Origin: Bugula neritina
Lineage: Eukaryota; Bryozoa; Gymnolaemata; Cheilostomatida; Bugulidae
Assembly: GCA_964035545.1 (NCBI GenBank)
Contig: CAXIUT010000073.1
Coordinates: forward strand, 62,001-126,000
Reading direction: 5' to 3'
DNA length: 64,000 bases
Shown here: positions 50,856-62,909 of the stretch, in pieces
Position numbering within the stretch: position 1 is the stretch's first letter
How the letters are laid out: every line of letters starts with the position of its first letter
The notes under the pieces: model-generated
Databases searched by the model: none
What the model saw: the letters and a program-made list of their open reading frames with translations, nothing else
What the model was told of the DNA's origin: nothing
Position numbers and translations under genes: made by a program

Positions 50856-52193
50856 TAGAATAAAATATAATATAATAATTTCTTGACAGATAAATAATAT
50901 CATATACAGAATATAACTTACCATAACTCTACAGTGCTTCACCTCTTCAACTTTTTCGGCAATGTTATTTCCTACTAGTTAGAAGTACTAGCTGAATATA
51001 GGACTTTGAAACACAACCCTTCAATTCCATTGCACCAGCACCGGTTGCAAGATAGGTGTGTTGGGAGTTATCTTTCCTAAAATTTTGTTCTTGGCGTTTA
51101 TACGAAACAGACACAGGCTAATATTAGTTCTGTTATTTGCAAGAGTTTTTCTGTCTGGTTGTCCATCAGCAAAATTTTGCGCCTTGCAGTTTTTATGGAA
51201 ATACCAGTGATGCTGGAAGACCTTTGCATTGTACACCCGCCTTCACTATTGAATTTAGATGTTTTATTTTCCCATCCCCTCTCCTGCCCCCCTGTCCCCT
51301 CTAACAACCAGCAATCCTGACTCATGTGAAATGTGTTATTGTTTTAGAGTTGGACCATGGGCCTACAGTATACGATTTGAAGCTTTATTGTTTACAGGCA
51401 GTCGAGATGAGTCACTGCTGAAACCCATTTTATTAGTAGACTATATTGCTCTTTAATCATCAGTTTTCATATTAAAACAGAAAGCTCATCTGCAGCGCCA
51501 TTTCACAGTATTATACTTTGCTAGAGCAATAACTAATTTTAGATGCCTTTGCAAACATATGAGAAATAAATGAGTCATTTTATGAAAAGAGGTGTTTGCA
51601 GCACTTGTCCACTTTTGATTTACACGTGGCATGGAAACTTTTGTAGTTTTAAATAATATCTCCAAACTCATCACTTGCATGTGTTTATATACATGATAAA
51701 GTTTTTCATGCAAAACTTGATGCCTGCTTCAAAGACACCAGTGCTTGATTACTGTGTTAACTGTATTGGCACGTTGCCATTTGATATTTGGTAATATTTC
51801 GCATCACAACAAACTCTTCAGAAAGTTAAGAAAATTAGTCTAGAAAGTTAATGAAATAAACCTACCAGAGAGAGTAAGCCAGATGTAACAAGTAGATCCA
51901 AAACAAGTTGATTAACAATTGAAGTTGAAATCTCCATGTAGTGAACACTTTAGTCCTAATGTCAAATGCAAACGTCTGCAACCAAACTGTGTAGACTTCA
52001 TGAGCTGGTTAGCTGACAGGACTCATTAAAGTTCTTAACTCTTGTGTGTATAATGTTGCCCATCTTGAACTAGAGAGGGCTGACTGAAGACTGCTACTTT
52101 GTGAAAATTGACAATGCATATTATTATTATTCATTGTTGAGATTCACGGCTGCCATAAACAATGATAAAATATTAATTGTTGGTACTAGTGAG
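50856..52193. repeat. Monomer U39, type H variant
   Basis: It is a copy of U31 with the E-box, TATAATGTTGCCC and CCATTTGATATTT. It is the last unit in the window with CACGTG. Confidence 0.96.
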
Positions 52194-53531
52194 TAGAATA
52201 AAATATAATGTAATAATTTCTTGACAGATAAATAATATCATATACAGAATATAACTTACCATAACTCTACAGTGCTTCACCTCTTCAACTTTTTCGGCAA
52301 TGTTATTTCCTACTAGTTAGAAGTACTAGCTGAATATAGGACTTTGAAACACAACCCTTCAATTCCATTGCACCAGCACCGGTTGCAAGATAGGTGTGTT
52401 GGGAGTTATCTTTCCTAAAATTTTGTTCTTGGCGTTTATACGAAACAGACACAGGCTAATATTAGTTTTGTTATTTGCAAGAGTTTTTCTGTCTGGTTGT
52501 CCATCAGCAAAATTTTGCGCCTTGCAGTTTTTATGGAAATACCAGTGATGCTGGAAGACCTTTGCATTGTACACCCGCCTTCACTATTGAATTTAGATGT
52601 TTTATTTTCCCATCCCCTCTCCTGCCCCCCTGTCCCCTCTAACAACCAGCAATCCTGACTCATGTGAAATGTGTTATTGTTTTAGAGTTGGACCATGGGC
52701 CTACAGTATACGATTTGAAGCTTTATTGTTCACAGGCAGTCGAGATGAGTCACTGCTGAAACCCATTTTATTAGTAGACTATATTGCTCTTTAATCATCA
52801 GTTTTCATATTAAAACAGAAAGCTCATTTGCAGCGCCATTTCACAGTATTATACTTTGCTAGAGCAATAACTAATTTTAGATGCCTTTGCAAACATATGA
52901 GAAATAAATGAGTCATTTTATGAAAAGAGGTGTTTGCAGCAATTGTCCACTTTTGATTTAGACGCGGCATGGAAACTTTTGTAGTTTTAAATAATACATC
53001 CAAACTCATCACTTGCATGTGTTTATATGCTTGATAAAGTTTTTCATGCAAAACTTGATGCCTGCTTCAAAGACACCAGTGCTTAATTACTGTGTTAACT
53101 GTATTGGCACGTTGCCATTTGATATTTGGTAATATTTCGCATCACAACAAACTCTTCAGAAAGTTAAGAAAATTAGTCTAGAAAGTTAATGAAATAAACC
53201 TACCAGAGAGAGTAAGCCAGATGTAACAAGTAGATCCAAAACAAGTTGATTAACAATTGAAGTTGAAATCTCCATGTAGTGAACACTTTAGTCCTAATGT
53301 CAAATGCAAACGTCTGCAACCAAACTGTGTAGACTTCATGAGCTGGTTAGCTGACAGGACTCATTAAAGTTCTTAACTGTTGTGTGTATAGTGATGCCCA
53401 TCTTGAACTAGAGAGGGCTGACGGAAGACTGCTACTTTGTGAAAATTGACAATGCATATTATTATTATTCATTGTTGAGATTCACGGCTGCCATAAACAA
53501 TGATAAAATATTCATTGTTGGTACTACTGAG
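52194..53531. repeat. Monomer U40, type K with altered end
   Basis: It is a copy of U32, sharing TTAACTGTTGTG, CTGACGGAAGAC and the ACTACTGAG end. Confidence 0.96.
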
Positions 53532-54873
53532 TAGAATAAAATATAATATAATATTATTTTCTGGACAGATAAATAATATCAAATGCATATTATAACTTAC
53601 CATAAATCTACAGTGCTTCACATCTTCACCTTTTTCTGCAATGTTATTTCTTTGCAGTTAGAAGTACTAGCTGAATATATGACTATGAAACATAACCCTT
53701 CAATTTCATTGCACCAGCACCAGTTGCAAGATAGGTGTGTTGGGAGTTATCTTTCCTATAATTTTGCTCTTGGCATTTATACGAAGCAGACACAGGCTAA
53801 TATTAGTTTTGTTATTTGCAAGAGTTTTTCTGTCTGATTGTCCATCAGCAAAAGTTTGCGCCCTGCAGTTATTATGGAAATACCAGTGCTGCTGGAAGAC
53901 CTTTGCATTGTACACCCGCCTTTACTATTGATTTTAGATGTTTTATTTTCCCACCCCCTCTCCTGCCCCCTGTCCCCTCTAACAACCAGCAATCCTGACT
54001 CATGTGAAATGTGTTATTGTTTTAGAGTTGGACCATGGGCCTACAGTATACGATTTGAAGTTTTATAGTTTACAGGCAGTCGAGATGAGTCACTGCTGAA
54101 ACCCATTTTATTAGTAGACTATATTGCTCTTCAATCATCAGTTTTCATATTAAAACAGAAAGCTCGTCTGCAGCGCCATTTCACAGTGTTATATTATGCT
54201 AGAGCAATAACTAATTTTAGATGCCTTTGCAAACATATGAGAAATAAATGAGTCATTTTATGAAAAGAGGTGTTTGCAGCACTTGTCCACTTTTGATTTA
54301 CACGCGGCATGGAAACTTTTGTAGTTTCAAATACATCTCATACAAACTCATCACTTGCATGTGTTTATACACTTGATAAAATTTTTTATGCAAAACTTGA
54401 TGCCTGCTTCAAAGACACCAGTGCTTAATTACTGTGTTAACTGTATTGGCACGTTGACATGAGATATTTGGTAATATTTCGCATCATAACAAACTCTTCA
54501 GAAAGTTAAGAAAATCAGTCTAGAAAGTTAATGAAATAAACCTACCCGAAAGAGTAAGCCAGATGTAACAAGTAGATCCAAAACAAGTTGATTAACAATT
54601 GAAGTTGAAATCTCCATGTAGTCAACACTTTAGTCCTAATGTCAAATGCAAACGTCTGCAATCAAACTGTGTAGACTTCGTGAGCTGGTTAGCTGACAGG
54701 ACTCATTAAAGTTCTTAACTCTTGTGTGTATAGTGATGCCCATCTTGAACTAGAGAGGGCTGACTGAAGACTGCTACTTTGTGAAAATTGACAATGCATA
54801 TTATTATTATTCATTGTTGAGATTCACGACTGCCATAAACAATGATAAAATATCCATTGTTGGTACTACTGAG
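53532..54873. repeat. Monomer U41, type N (subfamily II, 1,342 bp)
   Basis: It is a copy of U33, including the TTTTCTGGACAG head and the rare CATCATAACAAACTC and ACCCGAAAGAG. Confidence 0.96.
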
Positions 54874-56212
54874 TAGAATAATATATAATATAATATTTTC
54901 TTGACAGATAAATAATATCATATACAGAATCTAACTTACCATAACTCTACAGTGCTTCACCTCTTCAACTTTTTCGGCAATGTTATTTCCTTCTAGTTGG
55001 AAGTACTAGCTGAATATAGGACTTTGAAACATAACCCTTCAATTTCATTGCACCAGCACCGGTTGCAAGATAGGTGTGTTGGGAGTTATCTTTCCTAAAA
55101 TTTTGTTCTTGGCGTTTATACGAAGCAGACACAGGCTAATATTAGTTTTGTTATTTGCAAGAGTTTTTCTGTCTGATTGTCTATCAGCAAAAGTTTGCGC
55201 CCTGCAGTTATAATGGAAATACCAGTGCTGCTGGAAGACCTTTGCATTGTACACCCGCCTTTACTATTGAATTTAGATGTTTTATTTTCCCACCCCCTCT
55301 CCTGCCCCCTGTCCCCTCTAACAACCAGCAATCCTGACTCATGTGAAATGTGTTATTGTTTTAGAGTTGGACCATGGGCCTACAGTATACGATTTGAAGT
55401 TTTATAGTTTACAGGCAGTCGAGATGAGTCACTGCTGAAACCCATTTTATTAGTAGACTATATTGCTCTTCAATCATCAGTTTTCATATTAAAACAGAAA
55501 GCTCATCTGCAGCGCCATTTCACAGTGTTATATTTTGCTAGAGCAATAACTAATTTTAGATGCCTTTGCAAACATATGAGAAATAAATGAGTCATTCTAT
55601 GAAAAGAGGTGTTTGCAGCACTTGTCCACTTTTGATTTACACGCGGCATGGAAACTTTTGTAGCTTCAAATACATCTCATACAAACTCATCACCTGCATG
55701 TGTTTATACACTTGATAAAATTTTTTATGCAAAACTTGATGCCTGCTTCAAAGACACCAGTGCTTAATTACTGTGTTAACTGTATTGGCGCGTTGCCATG
55801 AGATATTTGGTAATATTTCGCATCACAACAAACTCTTCAGAAAGTTAAGAAACTCAGTTTAGAAAGTTAATGAAATAAACCTACCAGAGAGAGTAAGCCA
55901 GATGTGACAAGTAGATTCAAAACAAGTTGATTAACAATTGAAGTTGAAATCTCCATGTAGCGAACACTTTAGTCCTAATGTCAAATGCAAACGTCTGCAA
56001 CCAAACTGTGTAGACTTCGTGAGCTGGTTAGCTGACAGGACTCATTAAAGTTCTTAACTCTTGTGTGTATAGTGATGCCCATCTTGAACTAGAGAGGGCT
56101 GACTGAAGACTGCTACTTTGTGAAAATTGACAATGCATATTAATATTATTCATTGTTGAGATTCACGACTGCCATAAACAATGATAAAATATCCATTGTT
56201 GGTACTACTGAG
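54874..56212. repeat. Monomer U42, type O (subfamily II, 1,339 bp)
   Basis: It is a copy of U34 with GATTGTCTATCAGC, GTAGCTTCAAATAC and AAACTCAGTTTAG. Confidence 0.96.
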
Positions 56213-57551
56213 TAGAATAAAATATAATATAATATTTTCTTGACAGATAAATAATATCATATACAGAATCTAACTTACCATAACTCTACAGTGCTTCACC
56301 TCTTCAACTTTTTCGGCAATGTTATTTCTTTGCAGTTAGAAGTACTAGCTGAATATATGACTATGAAACATAACCCTTCAATTTCATTGCACCAGCACCA
56401 GTTGCAAGATAGGTGTGTTGGGAGTTATCTTTCCTATAATTTTGCTCTTGGCATTTATACGAAGCAGACACAGGCTAATATTAGTTTTGTTATTTGCAAG
56501 AGTTTTTCTGTCTGATTGTCCATCAGCAAAAGTTTGCGCCCTGCAGTTATTATGGAAATACCAGTGCTGCTGGAAGACCTTTGCATTGTACACCCGCCTT
56601 TACTATTGATTTTAGATGTTTTATTTTCCCACCCCCTCTCCTGCCCCCTGTCCCCTCTAACAACCAGCAATCCTGACTCATGTGAAATGTGTTATTGTTT
56701 TAGAGTTGGACCATGGGCCTACAGTATACGATTTGAAGTTTTATAGTTTACAGGCAGTCGAGATGAGTCACTGCTGAAACCCATTTTATTAGTAGACTAT
56801 ATTGCTCTTCAATCATCAGTTTTCATATTAAAACAGAAAGCTCGTCTGCAGCGACATTTCACAGTGTTATATTATGCTAGAGCAATAACTAATTTTAGAT
56901 GCCTTTGCAAACATATGAGAAATAAATGAGTCATTCTATGAAAAGAGGTGTTTGCAGCACTTGTCCACTTTTGATTTACACGCGGCATGGAAACTTTTGT
57001 AGTTTCAAATACATCTCATACAAACTCATCACTTGCTTGTGTTTATACACTTGATAAAATTTTTTATGCAAAACTTGATGCCTGCTTCAAAGACACCAGT
57101 GCTTAATTACTGTGTTAACTGTATTGGCGCGTTGCCATGAGATATTTGGTAATATTTCGCATCACAACAAACTCTTCAGAAAGTTAAGAAACTCAGTCTA
57201 GAAAGTTAATGAAATAAACCTACCAGAGAGAGTAAGCCAGATGTGACAAGTAGATTCAAAACAAGTTGATTAACAATTGAAGTTGAAATCTCCATGTAGC
57301 GAACACTTTAGTCCTAATGTCAAATGCAAACGTCTGCAACCAAACTGTGTAGACTTCGTGAGCTGGTTAGCTGACAGGACTCATTGAAGTTCTTAACTCT
57401 TGTGTGTATAGTGATGCCCATCTTGAACTAGAGAGGGCTGACTGAAGACTGCTACTTTGTGAAAATTGACAATGCATATTAATATTATTCATTGTTGAGA
57501 TTCACGACTGCCATAAACAATGATAAAATATCCATTGTTGGTACTACTGAG
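56213..57551. repeat. Monomer U43, type P (subfamily II, 1,339 bp)
   Basis: Its first ~397 bases equal the 5' part of U35. It then continues as subfamily II (CTATTGATTTTAG, five-C tract, GAAGTTTTATAG, GCAGCGACATTTC, AAACTCAGTCTAG). A private change is CACTTGCTTGTG near 57030. It is the intact parent-type unit for the 5' half of the U35 chimera. Confidence 0.95.
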
Positions 57552-58888
57552 TAGAATAATATATAATATAATATTTTCTTGACAGATAAATAATATCATA
57601 TACAGAATCTAACTTACCATAACTCTACAGTGCTTCACCTCTTCAACTTTTTCGGCAATGTTATTTCCTTCTAGTTGGAAGTACTAGCTGAATATAGGAC
57701 TTTGAAACATAACCCTTCAATTTCATTGCACCAGCACTGGTTGCAAGATAGGTGTGTTGGGAGTTATCTTTCCTAAAATTTTGTTCTTGGCGTTTATACG
57801 AAGCAGACACAGGCTAATATTAGTTTTGTTATTTGCAAGAGTTTTTCTGTCTGATTGTCCATCAGCAAAAGTTTGCGCCCTGCAGTTATAATGGAAATAC
57901 CAGTGCTGCTGGAAGACCTTTGCATTGTACACCCGCCTTTACTATTGAATTTAGATGTTTTATTTTCCCACCCCCTCTCCTGCCCCCTGTCCCCTCTAAC
58001 AACCAGCAATCCTGACTCATGTGAAATGTGTTATTGTTTTAGAGTTGGACCATGGGCCTACAGTATACGATTTGAAGTTTTATAGTTTACAGGCAGTCGA
58101 GATGAGTCACTGCTGAAACCCATTTTATTAGTAGACTATATTGCTCTTTAATCATCAGTTTTCATATTAAAACAGAAAGCTCTTCTGCAGCGCCATTTCA
58201 CAGTGTTATATTTTGCTAGAGCAATAACTAATTTTAGATGCCTTTGCAAACATATGAGAAATAAATGAGTCATTCTATGAAAAGAGGTGTTTGCAGCACT
58301 TGTCCACTTTTGATTTACACGCGGCATGGAAACTTTTGTAGTTTTAAATAATATCTCCAAACTCATCACTTGCATGTGTTTAGATACTTGATAAAAATTT
58401 TTATGCAAAACTTGATGCCTGCTTCAAAGACACCAGTGCTTAATTACTGTGTTAACTGTATTGGCGCGTTGCCATGAGATATTTGGTAATATTTCGCATC
58501 ACAACAAACTCTTCAGAAAGTTAAGAAAATCAGTCTAGAAAGTTAATGAAATAAACCTACCCGAAAGAGTAAGCCAGATGTAACAAGTAGATCCAAAACA
58601 AGTTGATTAACAATTGAAGTTGAAATCTCCATGTAGTCAACACTTTAGTCCTAATGTCAAATGCAAACGTCTGCAATCAAACTGTGTAGACTTCATGAGC
58701 TGGTTAGCTGACAGGACTCATTAAAGTTCTTAACTCTTGTGTGTATAGTGATGCCCATCTTGAACTAGAGAGGGCTGACTGAAGACTGCTACTTTGTGAA
58801 AATTGACAATGCATATTATTATTATTCATTGTTGAGATTCACGACTGCCATAAACAATGATAAAATATTCTTTGTTGGTACTACTGAG
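57552..58888. repeat. Monomer U44, type Q (subfamily II, 1,337 bp)
   Basis: The 5' half is O-like, with a private GCACTGGTTGC and the standard TGTCCATCAG. The 3' half has AGCTCTTCTGCAG, TTTAAATAATATCTCC (a subfamily I state), GTTTAGATACTTG and an N-like end (ACCCGAAAGAG, TAGTCAACAC, ATATTCTTTGTTGG). Confidence 0.93.
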
Positions 58889-60230
58889 TAGAATAAAATA
58901 TAATATAATATTATTTTCTGGACAGATAAATAATATCAAATGCATATTATAACTTACCATAACTCTACAGTGCTTCACATCTTCACCTTTTTCTGCAATG
59001 TTATTTCTTTGCAGTTAGAAGTACTAGCTGAATATATGACTATGAAACATAACCCTTCAATTTCATTGCACCAGCACCAGTTGCAAGATAGGTGTGTTGG
59101 GAGTTATCTTTCCTAAAATTTTGTTCTTGGCGTTTATACGAAGCAGACACAGGCTAATATTAGTTTTGTTATTTGCAAGAGTTTTTCTGTCTGATTGTCC
59201 ATCAGCAAAAGTTTGCGCCCTGCAGTTATAATGGAAATACCAGTGCTGCTGGAAGACCTTTGCATTGTACACCCGCCTTTACTATTGAATTTAGATGTTT
59301 TATTTTCCCACCCCCTCTCCTGCCCCCTGTCCCCTCTAACAACCAGCAATCCTGACTCATGTGAAATGTGTTATTGTTTTAGAGTTGGACCATGGGCCTA
59401 CAGTATACGATTTGAAGTTTTATAGTTTACAGGCAGTGGAGATGAGTCACTGCTGAAACCCATTTTATTAGTAGACTATATTGCTCTTCAATCATCAGTT
59501 TTCATATTAAAACAGAAAGCTCATCTGCAGCGCCATTTCACAGTGTTATATTTTGCTAGAGCAATAACTAATTTTAGATGCCTTTGCAAACATATGAGAA
59601 ATAAATGAGTCATTCTATGAAAAGAGGTGTTTGCAGCACTTGTCCACTTTTGATTTACACGCGGCATGGAAACTTTTGTAGCTTCAAATACATCTCATAC
59701 AAACTCATCACCTGCATGTGTTTATACACTTGATAAAACTTTTTATGCAAAACTTGATGCCTGCTTCAAAGACACCAGTGCTTAATTACTGTGTTAACTG
59801 TATTGGCGCGTTGCCATGAGATATTTGGTAATATTTCGCATCACAACAAACTCTTCAGAAAGTTAAGAAACTCAGTTTAGAAAGTTAATGAAATAAACCT
59901 ACCAGAGAGAGTAAGCCAGATGTGACAAGTAGATTCAAAACAAGTTGATTAACAATTGAAGTTGAAATCTCCATGTAGCGAACACTTTAGTCCTAATGTC
60001 AAATGCAAACGTCTGCAACCAAACTGTGTAGACTTCGTGAGCTGGTTAGCTGACAGGACTCATTAAAGTTCTTAACTCTTGTGTGTATAGTGATGCCCAT
60101 CTTGAACTAGAGAGGGCTGACTGAAGACTGCTACTTTGTGAAAATTGACAATGCATATTAATATTATTCATTGTTGAGATTCACGACTGCCATAAACAAT
60201 GATAAAATATCCATTGTTGGTACTACTGAG
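58889..60230. repeat. Monomer U45, type R (N head, O tail, 1,342 bp)
   Basis: The head is type N (TTTTCTGGACAG, CAAATGCATATT), then O-like from AAAATTTTGTTCTTGG. The tail is type O (GTAGCTTCAAATAC, CACCTGCATG, AAACTCAGTTTAG). A private GCAGTGGAGATGAG near 59436 replaces GCAGTCGAGATGAG. Confidence 0.93.
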
Positions 60231-61567
60231 TAGAATAATATATAATATAATATTTTCTTGACAGATAAATAATATCATATACAGAATCTAACTTACCATA
60301 ACTCTACAGTGCTTCACCTCTTCAACTTTTTCGGCAATGTTATTTCCTTCTAGTTGGAAGTACTAGCTGAATATAGGACTTTGAAACATAACCCTTCAAT
60401 TTCATTGCACCAGCACCGGTTGCAAGATCGGTGTGTTGGGAGTTATCTTTCCTAAAATTTTGTTCTTGGCGTTTATACGAAGCAGACACAGGCTAATATT
60501 AGTTTTGTTATTTGCAAGAGTTTTTCTGTCTGATTGTCTATCAGCAAAAGTTTGCGCCCTGCAGTTATAATGGAAATACCAGTGCTGCTGGAAGACCTTT
60601 GCATTGTACACCCGCCTTTACTATTGAATTTAGATGTTTTATTTTCCCACCCCCTCTCCTGCTCCCTGTCCCCTCTAACAACCAGCAATCCTGACTCATG
60701 TGAAATGTGTTATTGTTTTAGAGTTGGACCATGGGCCTACAGTATACGATTTGAAGTTTTATAGTTTACAGGCAGTCGAGATGAGTCACTGCTGAAACCC
60801 ATTTTATTAGTAGACTATATTGCTCTTCAATCATCAGTTTTCATATTAAAACAGAAAGCTCATCTGCAGCGCCATTTCACAGTGTTATATTTTGCTAGAG
60901 CAATAACTAATTTTAGATGCCTTTGCAAACATATGAGAAATAAATGAGTCATTCTATGAAAAGAGGTGTTTGCAGCACTTGTCCACTTTTGATTTACACG
61001 CGGCATGGAAACTTTTGTAGTTTTAAATAATATCTCCAAACTCATCACTTGCATGTGTTTAGATACTTGATAAAATTTTTTATGCAAAACTTGATGCCTG
61101 CTTCAAAGACACCAGTGCTTAATTACTGTGTTAACTGTATTGGCACGTTGCCATGAGATATTTGGTAATATTTCGCATCACAACAAACTCTTCAGAAAGT
61201 TAAGAAAATCAGTCTAGAAAGTTAATGAAATAAACCTACCCGAAAGAGTAAGCCAGATGTAACAAGTAGATCCAAAACAAGTTGATTAACAATTGAAGTT
61301 GAAATCTCCATGTAGTCAACACTTTAGTCCTAATGTCAAATGCAAACGCCTGCAATCAAACTGTGTAGACTTCGTGAGCTGGTTAGCTGACAGGACTCAT
61401 TAAAGTTCTTAACTCTTGTGTGTATAGTGATGCCCATCTTGAACTAGAGAGGGCTGACTGAAGACTGCTACTTTGTGAAAATTGACAATGCATATTATTA
61501 TTATTCATTGTTGAGATTCACGACTGCCATAAACAATGATAAAATATTCTTTGTTGGTGCTACTGAG
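60231..61567. repeat. Monomer U46, O head, Q tail (1,337 bp)
   Basis: The 5' half is type O (GATTGTCTATCAGC, GTTATAATGG) with a private GCAAGATCGGTG. The 3' half is like U44 (TTTAAATAATATCTCC, GTTTAGATACTTG, ACCCGAAAGAG). A C-to-T change at 60663 (CCTGCTCCCTG) interrupts one C-run of the pyrimidine tract. Confidence 0.93.
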
Positions 61568-62909
61568 TAGAATAAAATATAATATAATATTATTTTCTGG
61601 ACAGATAAATAATATCAAATGCATATTATAACTTACCATAAATCTACAGTGCTTCACATCTTCACCTTTTTCTGCAATGTTATTTCTTTGCAGTTAGAAG
61701 TACTAGCTGAATATATGACTATGAAACATAACCCTTCAATTTCATTGCACCAGCACCAGTTGCAAGATAGGTGTGTTGGGAGTTATCTTTCCTATAATTT
61801 TGCTCTTGGCATTTATACGAAGCAGACACAGGCTAATATTAGTTTTGTTATTTGCAAGAGTTTTTCTGTCTGATTGTCCATCAGCAAAAGTTTGCGCCCT
61901 GCAGTTATTATGGAAATACCAGTGCTGCTGGAAGACCTTTGCATTGTACACCCGCCTTTACTATTGATTTTAGATGTTTTATTTTCCCACCCCCTCTCCT
62001 GCCCCCTGTCCCCTCTAACAACCAGCAATCCTGACTCATGTGAAATGTGTTATTGTTTTAGAGTTGGACCATGGGCCTACAGTATACGATTTGAAGTTTT
62101 ATAGTTTACAGGCAGTCGAGATGAGTCACTGCTGAAACCCATTTTATTAGTAGACTATATTGCTCTTCAATCATCAGTTTTCATATTAAAACAGAAAGCT
62201 CGTCTGCAGCGCCATTTCACAGTGTTATATTATGCTAGAGCAATAACTAATTTTAGATGCCTTTGCAAACATATGAGAAATAAATGAGTCATTTTATGAA
62301 AAGAGGTGTTTGCAGCACTTGTCCACTTTTGATTTACACGCGGCATGGAAACTTTTGTAGTTTCAAATACATCTCATACAAACTCATCACTTGCATGTGT
62401 TTATACACTTGATAAAATTTTTTATGCAAAACTTGATGCCTGCTTCAAAGACACCAGTGCTTAATTACTGTGTTAACTGTATTGGCACGTTGACATGAGA
62501 TATTTGGTAATATTTCGCATCACAACAAACTCTTCAGAAAGTTAAGAAAATCAGTCTAGAAAGTTAATGAAATAAACCTACCCGAAAGAGTAAGCCAGAT
62601 GTAACAAGTAGATCCAAAACAAGTTGATTAACAATTGAAGTTGAAATCTCCATGTAGTCAACACTTTAGTCCTAATGTCAAATGCAAACGTCTGCAATCA
62701 AACTGTGTAGACTTCGTGAGCTGGTTAGCTGACAGGACTCATTAAAGTTCTTAACTCTTGTGTGTATAGTGATGCCCATCTTGAACTAGAGAGGGCTGAC
62801 TGAAGACTGCTACTTTGTGAAAATTGACAATACATATTATTATTATTCATTGTTGAGATTCACGACTGCCATAAACAATGATAAAATATCCATTGTTGGT
62901 ACTACTGAG
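61568..62909. repeat. Monomer U47, type N (subfamily II, 1,342 bp)
   Basis: It matches U33 and U41 (TTTTCTGGACAG head, GTTGACATGAG, ACCCGAAAGAG) but has CATCACAACAAACTC instead of CATCATAAC. A private change is GACAATACATATT near 62830. Confidence 0.95.

Larger units (their letters stand above)
35193..56608. repeat. Octamer duplication, 2 x 10,708 bp (U27b-U35a / U35b-U43a)
   Basis: U28-U34 recur as U36-U42 at a constant 10,708-bp offset and share every private marker I checked. Copy 1 runs from about 35193 to 45900 and copy 2 from about 45901 to 56608. Because U35 joins a U43-like head to a U27-like tail, the event was an unequal exchange between those two monomers. I saw almost no differences between copies, so the duplication looks recent. 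Confidence 0.94.
36135..57551. repeat. Mosaic domain of subfamilies I and II, duplicated (U28-U43)
   Basis: The order K-L-M-H-K-N-O-P occurs twice in succession (U28-U35, then U36-U43). Types K and H are subfamily I, N, O and P are subfamily II, and L and M switch between subfamilies within one monomer. The two copies share rare markers at the same places, for example GACATCATG in U29 and U37, CATGTGCTTATATGC in U30 and U38, and TTAACTGTTG plus GACGGAAG in U32 and U40. Confidence 0.93.
57552..62909. repeat. Loose subfamily II dimer, 2 x 2,679 bp (U44-U45 / U46-U47)
   Basis: Unit lengths alternate 1,337, 1,342, 1,337, 1,342. The 3' halves of U44 and U46 and the heads of U45 and U47 agree, but other segments come from type O, so the dimer was later reshuffled. 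Confidence 0.65.
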
